Of a DNA stretch of 40,745 nucleotides, positions 6,617 to 15,170 are shown in pieces. Position numbers and translations under genes: made by a program. The notes under the pieces were generated by a model. It was not told the DNA's origin. It did no database searches and worked only from the letters and a program-made list of their open reading frames with translations. Position 1 is the first letter of the stretch; each line of letters opens with the position of its first letter. The stretch spans positions 82,227 to 122,971 of the forward strand of contig DECD01000016.1 of the NCBI GenBank assembly GCA_002349055.1, read 5' to 3'. This DNA comes from Bacteroidales bacterium UBA2939. GTDB lineage: Bacteria > Bacteroidota > Bacteroidia > Bacteroidales > P3.

Positions 6617-7867
6617 ATGAAAGTAAACCGCAGAAAAGAACTGTTCCCCAACGTCACCGACGAGCAGTGGAACGACTGGAAATGGCAGGTGAAGAACCGC
6701 ATCGAGACCTACGAGGAGTTGAGCAAGTACTTCACGTTCGCTCCCGAAGAGGCCGAGGGTATCAAGAAGGCTTTGGCCAAGTTCCGCATGGCCATCACGC
6801 CCTACTACCTCTCGTTGATTGACCCCAACGATCCCTACGACCCCATCCGCCGTCAGGCTATCCCCGCCGGTGAGGAGTGCAACATCGCCCCCGCCGACCT
6901 CAACGACCCGCTGCATGAGGACGAGGATTCGCCCGCTCCCGGCCTGACCCACCGCTATCCGGACCGCGTGCTGTTCCTCATCACCGACATGTGCTCCATG
7001 TACTGCCGCCACTGCACCCGCCGCCGTTTCGCCGGCCAGAAGGACGACGAGAGCCCCAGCGAGCGCATCGAGAAGTGCCTGGCATACATCGAGAAGACCC
7101 CGCAGGTGCGCGACGTGCTCCTCAGCGGTGGCGACTGCCTGATGGTCAGCGACCAGAAGCTGGAGTACATCATCGGCCGTCTGCGCAAGATTCCGCACGT
7201 GGAGATTGTCCGCCTCGGCAGCCGCACCCCGGTCGTCTGCCCGCAGCGCATCACCCCCGAGCTGTGCGAGATGCTGAAGAAATACCATCCCATTTGGCTC
7301 AACACCCACTTCAACCACCCCAATGAGTTCACCCCCGAGGCCGAGCAGGCCCTTGCCCGCCTGGCCAACGCCGGTATCCCCCTGGGCAACCAGACCGTGC
7401 TGCTGCGCGGCGTGAACGACTGCGTCCACGTGATGAAGAAACTGATGCATGAGCTGGTGCGCAACCGCGTGCGTCCGTACTATATCTACCAGTGCGACCT
7501 GAGCATGGGCTTGGAGCACTTCCGCACCCCCGTCAGCAAGGGTATCGAGATTATCGAGAACCTGCGCGGCCACACCAGCGGCTATGCCGTGCCCACCTTT
7601 GTGGTCGACGCTCCCGGCGGCGGCGGCAAGACGCCCGTCATGCCCCAGTATGTCATCTCGCAGAGCCCCGACAAGGTTATCCTGCGCAACTTTGAGGGTG
7701 TCATCACCACCTACACCGAGCCGCGCGAATACCACGAGGAGTGCCACTGCGAGGCTTGCCAGGCCAAGAAGCGCGTGGACGAGGGTGTCGCCAGCCTGCT
7801 GGAGACCGACCGCATGGCCCTCGAGCCCAGCCACCTCATGCGCCACGAAAGAAACAAGAAAAATTGA
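6617..7867 (+). CDS. kamA: L-lysine 2,3-aminomutase
   Basis: A 416-residue radical-SAM/PLP enzyme that interconverts L-lysine and L-beta-lysine, the first step of anaerobic lysine fermentation. The [4Fe-4S] motif is CSMYCRHC (Cys126, Cys130, Cys133). The PLP lysine is in DAPGGGGKTP (Lys338). Substrate-binding acidic residues are seen in YQCDLSMG (Asp294) and VVDAPG (Asp331). These fall one position from Lys337, Asp293 and Asp330 of the characterised clostridial enzyme. Length is normal for the family. A C-terminal zinc-type cluster CHCEACQAKK is present. The ATG at 6617 is preceded by an A-rich leader. porQ begins 10 bp downstream within a repeat. Confidence 0.96.
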   Translation: MKVNRRKELFPNVTDEQWNDWKWQVKNRIETYEELSKYFTFAPEEAEGIKKALAKFRMAITPYYLSLIDPNDPYDPIRRQAIPAGEECNIAPADLNDPLHEDEDSPAPGLTHRYPDRVLFLITDMCSMYCRHCTRRRFAGQKDDESPSERIEKCLAYIEKTPQVRDVLLSGGDCLMVSDQKLEYIIGRLRKIPHVEIVRLGSRTPVVCPQRITPELCEMLKKYHPIWLNTHFNHPNEFTPEAEQALARLANAGIPLGNQTVLLRGVNDCVHVMKKLMHELVRNRVRPYYIYQCDLSMGLEHFRTPVSKGIEIIENLRGHTSGYAVPTFVVDAPGGGGKTPVMPQYVISQSPDKVILRNFEGVITTYTEPREYHEECHCEACQAKKRVDEGVASLLETDRMALEPSHLMRHERNKKN

Positions 7868-7975
7868 AAATTGAGAAGTGAAAATTGAAATTTTCAGAGG
7901 AAATCGAAAATTATGGCGTATAGTTTTATGCGCCATAATTTTCAATTTTCAATTTTCAATTTTCAATTCGGCCAA
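7862..7975. repeat. Palindromic (TTTTCAA)n element forming the 5' end of porQ
   Basis: The left arm carries AAAATTGAAAATTGAGAAG and GAAAATTGAAATTTTCA (7862-7896). The right arm carries four TTTTCAA units (7938-7973) that are its complement. Between them lies a perfect 12-bp stem AAAATTATGGCG (7907-7918) / CGCCATAATTTT (7931-7942) with a 12-nt loop. The element begins within the kamA stop region and extends to the end of the porQ signal-peptide core. Confidence 0.85.
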
Positions 7976-8948
7976 GGCCCAGATTGCCGGCCTCAACACG
8001 CTGACGCTGCTGGACATCAGCAGCCAGGCACGCATGTCGGGCCTGGGATTCGACTACCTGTCGGTGTATGATGCCGACCCCGTGGTGGGCATAGACAACC
8101 CATCGCTGCTACGTCGCGAGATGACGGGCATAGGCTCGCTGAGTTTCGTCTCCCTCTTCCTGGGCAGTATGATGGGAACTCTATCCTACGGCCATCATTT
8201 CGAGAAAGTTGGAACCTTTATGTTTGCCTTCCACTTCAACAACTACGGCCGCTTTGACGGCTACGACGAGGAGGAGATTTTCACCGGCAAGTTCTCCGCT
8301 GCCGACTACGCGTTGAGTGTGGGGTGGGGCATGTGGCTCGACAGCAATTTCAGCGTCGGCGCCACTTTCAAGCCAGTGCTTTCACATTATGAGAGCTATT
8401 CGGCCGTGGCTGTTGCCTTCGACGTGGCGGGCAGCTATGTCAGCGACAACCGCCAGTTTGCCGCCACGGTGATGGGCCGCAACATCGGCGCGCAGCTCTC
8501 CACCTTCGACGGCACGCGTGAGACGCTGCCCTTTGAACTCTCGGCCGAGCTGTCCTACAAGCTTTCCAAGGCACCGTTCCGCTTCTTCTTTGCCGCCAAC
8601 GAGCTGCAACGCTGGGACCTGCGCTATGAAGACCCGCTGAGTTCCACCACCGAGGTCGACCCCTTCACCGGCGAGAAGACCACGGAGGGATGGGCCAAAG
8701 GCTTTCTCGACAATCTGCTGCGCCACGCGCAGGTGGGTGTGGAAATCAACATTGGCAAGGTGTTTGCCGCCCGCGTGGGCTACAGCTACCGCCAGACCGC
8801 CGAGATGCGCGGCGTGGAGGGCATCAATTTCAGCGGATTCTCCTTCGGCCTCGGTATCCACACCAAGCGGTTCGACTTCGCCTACTCGCGCCGCAACTAC
8901 CATCTGTCGCAGGCACCCGACTTTTTTACCCTTAGCTATAGATTTTAA
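7878..8948 (+). CDS. porQ: Type IX secretion system protein PorQ
   Basis: The mature protein starts near AQIAGLNTLTLLDISSQARM and shows the PorQ pattern: DYLSVYDADPVVGIDNPSLL, SYGHHFEKVGTF, NNYGRFDGYDEE, ADYALSVGWGMWLDSNFSVG, SHYESYSAVAVAFDVAGSY and a final barrel strand LSYRF. PorQ is an outer-membrane barrel of the PorV/FadL-like group that acts in T9SS cargo release or attachment; the specific role is from family knowledge. The only in-frame start giving a signal peptide is GTG at 7878, lying inside the palindromic element. The following residues (KIEIF...) and the hydrophobic core IIFNFQFSIFN are translated repeat. Two RBS-independent conclusions follow: the 5' end is young, and a better native start was probably displaced. 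Length 356 aa is normal. Confidence 0.82.
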   Translation: MKIEIFRGNRKLWRIVLCAIIFNFQFSIFNSAKAQIAGLNTLTLLDISSQARMSGLGFDYLSVYDADPVVGIDNPSLLRREMTGIGSLSFVSLFLGSMMGTLSYGHHFEKVGTFMFAFHFNNYGRFDGYDEEEIFTGKFSAADYALSVGWGMWLDSNFSVGATFKPVLSHYESYSAVAVAFDVAGSYVSDNRQFAATVMGRNIGAQLSTFDGTRETLPFELSAELSYKLSKAPFRFFFAANELQRWDLRYEDPLSSTTEVDPFTGEKTTEGWAKGFLDNLLRHAQVGVEINIGKVFAARVGYSYRQTAEMRGVEGINFSGFSFGLGIHTKRFDFAYSRRNYHLSQAPDFFTLSYRF

Positions 8949-8951
8949 TTA

Positions 8952-9903
8952 ATGAAACTGCAATTTATCGTTTCGAACCAGACGGAGCCGTATTGGAACA
9001 TCTCCGTCGAAAATTATCTTGTCGAGACGGCTGATGCCGTCACCTTGTACCTATGGCGCAACCGCCGCACCGTGGTCATTGGGCAGAACCAGAACCCTTT
9101 CAGCGAGTGCAACGTCGAGGCCCTCGAGGCCGACGGCGGCTACCTGATGCGTCGCAAGACCGGCGGCGGTGCCGTCTATCATGACGACGGCAACATCAAC
9201 TTCAGCTTTGTCGTCCCCAAGGCACTGTATGACCAGACTCGCCAGTTCGGCGTCATCCAGCGCGCCGTGGAAAGTTTTGGACTGCATACCGAACTCTCGG
9301 GAAGAAACGACATTTTAGTGGAAGGCCGCAAGTTCAGCGGCAACGCTTTCAGCAAGGGCCGTGTCAATGACTTGCACCACGGCACCATCCTCATCAAGGG
9401 CAATATGGACGACCTGGCGCGCTACCTGAAGCCCAAGCCCGCCAAGTTGCAGAAGCACGGCGTGGCCTCGGTGCGCAGCCGCGTGGTGAACCTCTCCGAA
9501 CTGAACCCCGCGATTAATGCCGAGAGCCTTGTGCCTAGATTGAAGGAAGCCTTTGAAGTGGAGTATTCGGAATATTCAGAATATTCGGATTATTCCGAAA
9601 TCATCACTCGTCCTGAAGTGAAGAGCTCTCCACGACCACTTTGCCTCTCCCGAATGGAAATATGGCCGCTGGCGCACTTTCACCGCCCAACGCAGCGCCC
9701 AGTTTGACTGGGGTGGGGTGGAGCTGGCCCTCACCGTCGACGAGACCCGCGGCATCATCACCGACGTCCAGATAGCCTCCGATGCCCTCGACCTCGCCGC
9801 CCTCGACGAGGCCCGCCGCCTGCTCACCGGCGCCTCCACTGCTGCAGCACCGCAGAGCGAAAACCCCATACTGAAGGACGTCTTCTCGCTCATCTTTTCT
9901 TGA
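8952..9903 (+). pseudogene. lplA: Lipoate-protein ligase A, frameshifted near the 3' end
   Basis: The N-terminal two thirds (from MKLQFIVSNQTEPYWN) is a clear lipoate-protein ligase: lipoyl-AMP pocket RRKTGGGAVYHDDGNINFSF (about residues 63-82), SGRNDILVEGRKFSGNAF and the catalytic lysine region HHGTILIKGNMDDL. LplA attaches lipoate to E2 and GcvH proteins. After a 9-bp repeat encoding EYSEYSEYSDYSE (9561-9600) the homologous C-terminal sequence HDHFASPEWKYGRW...DEARRLL continues in the +1 frame. A one-base insertion between about 9620 and 9641 explains this; the joined protein would be about 316 residues. The original frame runs on only to 9707 with unrelated sequence. A sequencing error or a genuine mutation are both possible; the N-terminal catalytic domain is intact. 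Confidence 0.85.
9561..9600 (+). repeat. 9-bp tandem repeat inside lplA
   Basis: Units of the type GAATATTCA / GAATATTCG / GATTATTCC run in tandem and encode EYSEYSEYSDYSE. The same unit, in the opposite orientation, occurs in the hypothetical gene at 39303-39360. The lplA frameshift lies 20-40 bp downstream of this block. Confidence 0.85.
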
Positions 9904-10037
9904 AAAAAGGTGTCGTGCGGGCAATAATTCTCGATTGTCGGCGTTATTATGTGCAGAAAAATGATTGTATAACCAACTAGAATGCCTATGATGCAAAATG
10001 CATACATCTGAATTGTTTAACTCTAAAACCTAAAATC

Positions 10038-10745
10038 ATGGTAAAACAAATCAAAAAAGCATTGATGCTTTGCATTTTGCAATCGTTCGTTTTCATTCTT
10101 CCGACCCAAGCACAGGAGTCCACCCGTGCAGGCGTGGACAGCCACAAGTTTTTCTATGGCCTTCATGCTGGATTCACCGAAAGCAAGGTCAATTTCTATT
10201 TCCCCCAGAGCGGCGGGGTGCAAGAACTGAAGGAGGGAAACCATTCGTTCTTTGTGCCCGGTTTCCGTCTGGCGGTGATAGGCGGTGTACGGCTGGGAGA
10301 TTATTTCAGCCTGCGTGTGATGCCGGGAGTGTCGATTTTTAGCGACAACTGGGAACCCGACGGCGTTACTGTCGCTGGCGTGCCGGGGACCAAATACAAT
10401 GTGGAGAGTGTCTGTGGCGAGTTGCCTATCGATGTCAAGTTCCATCCCTTCCGCACGGGCATGCTGCGCCCCTTCCTCACCTCCGGCCTCTGCTATGGCT
10501 TTGATTTCACCACGCAGAATAAAGAAGTCATCGACAAATTGCAAATCCAACGGCTGGACGGCAGCGACCTCCGCTACACTTGCGGGGTGGGTGTCGATTG
10601 TGACGTAAGTTTTCTTCGCATCGGTGTGGAGTTTAAAGCCAGTTTCGGACTCCTCTCGCCCGGCACCGGTGGCCATGGTTCCGCCAGCGACTTCTACTTC
10701 GACGGAGGCCCGAGCTTCAGCATTGGACTCAACATTGAAGCTTAA
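10038..10745 (+). CDS. porT: PorT-like outer-membrane beta-barrel protein
   Basis: A 235-residue protein with a signal peptide (MVKQIKKALMLCILQSFVF... to TQAQ) and an eight-stranded barrel-like mature part. The order of features matches PorT-type proteins: HKFFYGLHAGFTESKVNFYF, then FRLAVIGGVRLGDYFSLRVMPG, ELPIDVKFHPF, RPFLTSGLCYGFD, GVGVDCDVSFLRIGVEFKASFGL and a terminal barrel strand. PorT is needed for type IX secretion, but similar OMP_b-brl_2 barrels of other function exist, so the symbol is tentative. The nearby porQ supports a T9SS role. No close Bacteroidetes promoter was seen in the 134-bp upstream gap. A strong terminator follows. Confidence 0.6.
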   Translation: MVKQIKKALMLCILQSFVFILPTQAQESTRAGVDSHKFFYGLHAGFTESKVNFYFPQSGGVQELKEGNHSFFVPGFRLAVIGGVRLGDYFSLRVMPGVSIFSDNWEPDGVTVAGVPGTKYNVESVCGELPIDVKFHPFRTGMLRPFLTSGLCYGFDFTTQNKEVIDKLQIQRLDGSDLRYTCGVGVDCDVSFLRIGVEFKASFGLLSPGTGGHGSASDFYFDGGPSFSIGLNIEA

Positions 10746-10753
10746 ATAATGTG

Positions 10754-10780
10754 AAAGCCGAGACCATTGGTCTCGGCTTT
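10754..10780. terminator. Bidirectional terminator between porT-like gene and glyS
   Basis: AAAGCCGAGACC and GGTCTCGGCTTT form a perfect 12-bp stem around a 3-nt loop (ATT). The run CTTT/AAAG edges provide short U tracts on both strands, and the two flanking genes converge, so it can serve both. Confidence 0.85.
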
Positions 10781-10803
10781 CTTCGCTCTTGTGGTATCGT
10801 TGA

Positions 10804-12318
10804 TTATAACTTGGCTTTGAGGTAGGCGGGCAGCTGGTCGATGCTGACGCGCTCCTGCTGCATGGTGTCGCGGTGGCGCACGGTGACGGCGTTGTCGGTC
10901 AGGGTGTCGTTGTCGACGGTGATGCAGAAGGGGGTGCCGATGGCATCCTGGCGGCGATAGCGGCGGCCGATGGCGTCCTTCTCGTCGTACTGCACCATCA
11001 TGTCGGGCATGAGTAGGTGCTGTATCTCGCGGGCCTTCTCGGGCAGGCCGTCTTTCTTCACCAGCGGCAGCACGGCGGCTTTGTAGGGAGCCAGCTTGGC
11101 GGGCAGCGAGAGCACGACGCGGGTGCTGCCGTCCTCGAGGGTCTCCTCCTTCAGCGAGTGGCTGAAGATGGCGAGGAAGGTGCGGTCGACACCGATGGAG
11201 GTCTCGATGACATAGGGCGTATAGCTCTCGTTGAGCTCGCTGTCGAAGTACTGCAACTTCTTGCCGCTGAACTCGCTGTGGCGGCTCAGGTCGAAGTCGG
11301 TACGGCTATGGATGCCCTCCAGCTCCTTGAAGCCGAAGGGGAACTTGAACTCGATGTCGGTGGCAGCGTTGGCGTAGTGGGCCAGCTTCTCGTGGTCGTG
11401 GTAGCGGTAGCAGTCGGCCGGGATTCCGAGGGCGAGATGCCACTGCAGGCGCTCCTCTTTCCAGTGCTTGAACCACTCAAGCTCGGTTCCAGGACGCACG
11501 AAGAACTGCATCTCCATCTGCTCGAACTCGCGCATGCGGAAGATGAACTGGCGGGCCACAATCTCGTTGCGGAATGCCTTGCCAATCTGCGCGATGCCGA
11601 AGGGAATCTTCATGCGGCCGCTCTTCTGCACGTTGAGGAAGTTGACGAAGATGCCCTGCGCCGTCTCGGGCCTTAAATATAATGTATCGGAGTCGTCGAT
11701 GACGCTGCCCATCTTGGTGGCGAACATCAAGTTGAACTGGCGCACATCGGTCCAGTTGCGGGTGCCGCTGATGGGGCAGACGATTTCGAGGTCGAGGATG
11801 AGCTGCTTGAGGCCGTCAAGGTCATTGCGGTTCATGCAGTCGGCATAGCGCTCGTGGATGTCGTCGATTTTCTTCTGGTGCTCGAGGACGCGGGCGTTTG
11901 TGGTGACGAACTGCTGGCGGTCGAAGGCGTCGCCGAAGCGCTTGTGGGCCTTCTCGCACTCTTTCTCAATCTTCTCCTCAATCTTGGCGATATGGTCCTC
12001 GATGAGCACGTCGGCGCGGTAGCGTTTCTTGCTGTCTTTGTTGTCGATGAGGGGATCGTTGAAGGCATCCACGTGGCCGCTGGCCTTCCAGATGCGGGGG
12101 TGCATGAAGATGGCGCTGTCGAGACCCACGATGTTCTCGTGCATCTGCACCATGGCTTTCCACCAGTACTGCTTGATATTGTTCTTCAGCTCAACGCCCA
12201 GCTGGCCGTAGTCGTAGACGGCGGCGAGGCCGTCGTAGATTTCCGAGCTTGGGAAGATGAATCCGTATTCCTTAGCGTGAGCCACAACTTTCTTAAAGAA
12301 ATCGTCTTGATTTGCCAT
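10804..12318 (-). CDS. glyS: Glycyl-tRNA synthetase (single-chain, alpha2 type)
   Basis: A 504-residue class II synthetase that charges tRNA-Gly. Visible features are the N-terminal VAHAKEYGFIFPSSEIYDGL, the class II motif 2 region IGKAFRNEIVARQFIFRMREFEQMEM split here as GKAFRNEI and FRMREFEQMEM, and the motif 3 segment GVDRTFLAIF. The anticodon-binding domain occupies the C-terminal third (KLAPYKAAVLPLV...). Length is usual for the bacterial eukaryote-like alpha2 enzyme used by Bacteroidetes. The gene is probably monocistronic or last in the block with the kinase 71 bp upstream; that gap contains CCCCATGGTGGG, a weak palindrome. Its 3' end meets the shared terminator at 10754-10780. Confidence 0.96.
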   Translation of the reverse strand: MANQDDFFKKVVAHAKEYGFIFPSSEIYDGLAAVYDYGQLGVELKNNIKQYWWKAMVQMHENIVGLDSAIFMHPRIWKASGHVDAFNDPLIDNKDSKKRYRADVLIEDHIAKIEEKIEKECEKAHKRFGDAFDRQQFVTTNARVLEHQKKIDDIHERYADCMNRNDLDGLKQLILDLEIVCPISGTRNWTDVRQFNLMFATKMGSVIDDSDTLYLRPETAQGIFVNFLNVQKSGRMKIPFGIAQIGKAFRNEIVARQFIFRMREFEQMEMQFFVRPGTELEWFKHWKEERLQWHLALGIPADCYRYHDHEKLAHYANAATDIEFKFPFGFKELEGIHSRTDFDLSRHSEFSGKKLQYFDSELNESYTPYVIETSIGVDRTFLAIFSHSLKEETLEDGSTRVVLSLPAKLAPYKAAVLPLVKKDGLPEKAREIQHLLMPDMMVQYDEKDAIGRRYRRQDAIGTPFCITVDNDTLTDNAVTVRHRDTMQQERVSIDQLPAYLKAKL

Positions 12319-12389
12319 TGTATGTAGTTTTTTAATTATTCAATAGATTATGTAACGCCCCATGGTGGGAAATATTGTGTTGCGTTTTT

Positions 12390-13919
12390 TTATTTTTTCC
12401 GTAGCACAATCCGGAAGGTGGAGCCTTGGCCGGGGACGGAGTATTTGAGGAAGAGGCGACCACGGTGGTATTGGTTGATGATGCGTCGGGCCAGGGGGAG
12501 GCCGAGGCCCCAGCCGCGGCTCTTGGTGGTGAAGCCGCTGTCGAAGATGCGCTTCTGCACCGACGGACTCATGCCACGGCCGGTGTCGGTGACATCGATA
12601 TAGATGTTGCGGGCATCCTGCGAGCCTACGATGGTAATGGTGTTCTTCCTGACGGACGTGGTGTTTGCTCCCTTGGGGTCGCGTTCGCCCCCCTCCATGG
12701 CGTCTATGGCGTTCTTGCAAAGGTTTTCTATCACCCACTGGAACAGGTAGCTGTTGAGAGGGGCGATGAACTGCTCGTCCTCGGGGAAGGAGACGGCGAA
12801 CTGCACCTTGCGTGGCGCACGGCTGCGCAAGTATTCGATGGCGGCACCCACGGCATCTGCCACGTTCTCCTCCTTCAGCTCGGGCACTGAGCCAATCTTG
12901 GAGAAGCGGTGCGTGATGGTCTCTAGTCGATGTATATCCTTTTCAACCTCAGTGGCATACTCCTCACTGAACTCCTTGCCGCGCAGGTACTGCGTCCAGC
13001 CACTGAGCGAGCTAAGAGGGGTGCCCAGCTGGTGGGCTGTTTCTTTGGCCAGCCCCACCCAGATGCGGTTCTGCTCCATGGTGCGCGTGGTGCGGAAGAT
13101 GTAGTAGGTCACCACCAGCAGCACCAGTCCGATGATGATATAGAACAGCGGCACCCAGTTCAGGGAGCGCAGCAGGGCCGATTTCTCGTAATAGACGTAG
13201 GCGTGGCTGTTGTCGGGCAGCGTGATTTGGATGGGGTCGTTGACGGAGGCCATCTTCTCGAGTCTCGGCAGCAGCTTGCCGGGGTTGTTGACCTCGGTGG
13301 AGTCGAGGTTGCCGATGGCGAGGGCATGGGTGCGGGTGCTGTCGACGATGATGACGGGCACGAAGACCGAGTTGTTGGTAATCTCGGCCAGGAACGACCG
13401 CGTGAAGCCCATAAGCACATGGCGCAGCTGGGTATAATATTGAGACTCTTTATAGTAGAGCGTCATGGGCATTCCCCAGATGCGGTAGCTGAAGGGCGGG
13501 TTCTGCGAGAACTCCTCCAACAAAGGCCCTTCGAGTTTCTGTCCGGCAAGTTCCTGAGGGACAGTAATGACAGAGTCCTTAGCGGTGGTGATGATGATGG
13601 GGGTGCGGGCCGAGTCGACGATGTAGTGGATGTAGGCGAGGCTGAAGCGGAGGTCGGTGCTCATGTCGGGGTCGTTGAAACTCTGCAAGATGTCGGTGTA
13701 GAGCTGCATCTTGCGGTGCTCGTCGAGGGTGGCCTGCTGGAAGAAATGCTGCGTCACCTCTGCCATACGGTTGCGCTGGGCTATGGCGTTGGCCCACAGG
13801 CGAATCTTGGCTTCCTCGCTCTCGCGCACCTGGCCGGCAATGTGTTGCACCTGCCACAGCGCGAAGAGCGCCAGGGCGATGGCCAGGGTCATGAGGATGA
13901 GTTTGATGTGCTGTTTCAT
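12390..13919 (-). CDS. Orphan membrane sensor histidine kinase
   Basis: A 509-residue kinase. One membrane helix at residues 6-28, a periplasmic sensor region of about 225 residues (30-253), a second helix at about 255-275, then the transmitter. The H-box is AKETAHQLGTPLSSL with His296 as the predicted phospho-acceptor. The N-box is ENLCKNAIDAM, followed by the G1 box DTGRGM and the G2 box GWGLGLPLARR. HAMP-like linker is minimal. There is no response regulator next to it. Its ATG overlaps the stop of the LolC/E-like permease by 4 bp, so the two are translationally coupled. The signal is unknown; envelope or lipoprotein-sorting stress is a reasonable guess from context only. Confidence 0.88.
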   Translation of the reverse strand: MKQHIKLILMTLAIALALFALWQVQHIAGQVRESEEAKIRLWANAIAQRNRMAEVTQHFFQQATLDEHRKMQLYTDILQSFNDPDMSTDLRFSLAYIHYIVDSARTPIIITTAKDSVITVPQELAGQKLEGPLLEEFSQNPPFSYRIWGMPMTLYYKESQYYTQLRHVLMGFTRSFLAEITNNSVFVPVIIVDSTRTHALAIGNLDSTEVNNPGKLLPRLEKMASVNDPIQITLPDNSHAYVYYEKSALLRSLNWVPLFYIIIGLVLLVVTYYIFRTTRTMEQNRIWVGLAKETAHQLGTPLSSLSGWTQYLRGKEFSEEYATEVEKDIHRLETITHRFSKIGSVPELKEENVADAVGAAIEYLRSRAPRKVQFAVSFPEDEQFIAPLNSYLFQWVIENLCKNAIDAMEGGERDPKGANTTSVRKNTITIVGSQDARNIYIDVTDTGRGMSPSVQKRIFDSGFTTKSRGWGLGLPLARRIINQYHRGRLFLKYSVPGQGSTFRIVLRKK

Positions 13920-15127
13920 TCCGACTTGATGGTTTTTGCGGGGCTGATGTGCGAGATGTAGGCTGCCGGCAGCAGCAGCGCTAGCAGGCAGACCGCGAGG
14001 GTGGCCACGCTGATGACGACGAAGGTGGTGGCGTTGAGGTCGACAGGCACATGGGTCATCGAATAGCTGGCGGCATCGAGCTTCACCACCGACCAGCGCA
14101 GCTGCACATAGCAGAGTGCCAGCGCGATGGCATCGCCGATGAGTATGCCTTCGAGGATGAGGCGCGACGCCTTGATGAGGAAGATGCGGCGCACCGAGGC
14201 GTTGTTGGCGCCAAGGGCCTTCAGGAGACCGATGGTGCGGCCTTTTTCAAAAATCATGATGAGCAGCGCCGAGACGATGGCTACGGCACACACAAGGCTC
14301 ATAATGAAGAGGATGAGGGTGATGTTGCTGTTCAGAAGGTCGAGCCACGAGAAGAGGGCGGGGTTGGCCTCGACGATGGTTTGCAGCGAGTAGTCGTAGG
14401 GCAGCACACCGAGGACGTTGAATGCAACGGCGTTGAGGCGGTCGAAGTCGTTGACCAGTATCTCGTAGCCGCCGACCATGTTTGAATCCCAGTCGTTTAG
14501 GCGCTGTACCTGACGCAGGTCGCCGATGACGTAAAGCTCGTCGAACTCGGTGAGGTCGGTGTTGTAGATGCCGCTGACGGTGAAAGCGCGCGAGCGGTAG
14601 GTGTCGCCGCCCCAGAAATAGGTACGCATCTTGTCGCCCACAGCGAGGTGCATGCGCGAGGCTATGGTGCTGGAGATGAGGACGTCGGTGGTGGCCTTCG
14701 GCAGCGTTCCTTCAATCAGACAGTTGGCGAAAAAGGTGGTGTCGTAGTTGCTGCTGAGGCCGCGGAGCATGATGCCGTAGATTTGCTCCGGGGTCTTCAC
14801 CATGCCGCCCTTGGTGGCGAAGAACTGGAGATGACGCACGCCAGGGACGCCTTTTATCTTGGAAATCAACGTGCTGTCGACGATGACGGGTGTCTCCTGA
14901 TAGAGGGGGTTGGAGGCGAAGTTGCTCACGGTGAGGTGGCTGCCGAAGCCCACCACCTTGTTGGCAATCTCGCCCTGGAAGCCGCGGAGGATGCACACGG
15001 CCATCACCATGACCACCACGCCTAACGCTATGCTGGCCACGGCAATAACCGACAGGGGCCCCGAGAAGCCCCCGCCGTCTTTGCTGCGCGGCATGAACCG
15101 CCCTGCTATGAATCTTTCAAAACTCAT
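13916..15127 (-). CDS. LolC/LolE-like (FtsX-superfamily) ABC transporter permease
   Basis: A 403-residue inner-membrane protein with an N-terminal helix (residues about 22-47: PLSVIAVASIALGVVVMVMA), a large periplasmic domain and three C-terminal helices (about 272-295, 310-340, 368-392). The N-terminus MSFERFIAGR is typical of lipoprotein-releasing permeases in Bacteroidetes. The FtsX-type loop EKGRTIGLLKALGANNASVRRIFL (about 292-315) is present. LolCDE extracts lipoproteins from the inner membrane and hands them to LolA; a LolA-like gene sits at 239-910. No LolD ATPase is adjacent. The gene overlaps the downstream kinase by 4 bp and follows tpiA across a 33-bp repeat-filled spacer. Confidence 0.85.
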   Translation of the reverse strand: MSFERFIAGRFMPRSKDGGGFSGPLSVIAVASIALGVVVMVMAVCILRGFQGEIANKVVGFGSHLTVSNFASNPLYQETPVIVDSTLISKIKGVPGVRHLQFFATKGGMVKTPEQIYGIMLRGLSSNYDTTFFANCLIEGTLPKATTDVLISSTIASRMHLAVGDKMRTYFWGGDTYRSRAFTVSGIYNTDLTEFDELYVIGDLRQVQRLNDWDSNMVGGYEILVNDFDRLNAVAFNVLGVLPYDYSLQTIVEANPALFSWLDLLNSNITLILFIMSLVCAVAIVSALLIMIFEKGRTIGLLKALGANNASVRRIFLIKASRLILEGILIGDAIALALCYVQLRWSVVKLDAASYSMTHVPVDLNATTFVVISVATLAVCLLALLLPAAYISHISPAKTIKSE

Positions 15128-15130
15128 TTT

Positions 15131-15170
15131 CCAGGCTTTCCTAGGTTCTCCTAGGCAATCCTAGAAACTC
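15131..15170. repeat. 9-bp-period repeat spanning the tpiA stop
   Basis: Units CTTTCCTAGG, TTCTCCTAGG, CAATCCTAG and AAACTC recur at 9-10 bp. The block fills the spacer between tpiA and the LolC/E-like gene. On the minus strand it encodes the final MSF and provides the TAG stop of tpiA at 15161-15163. Confidence 0.75.
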
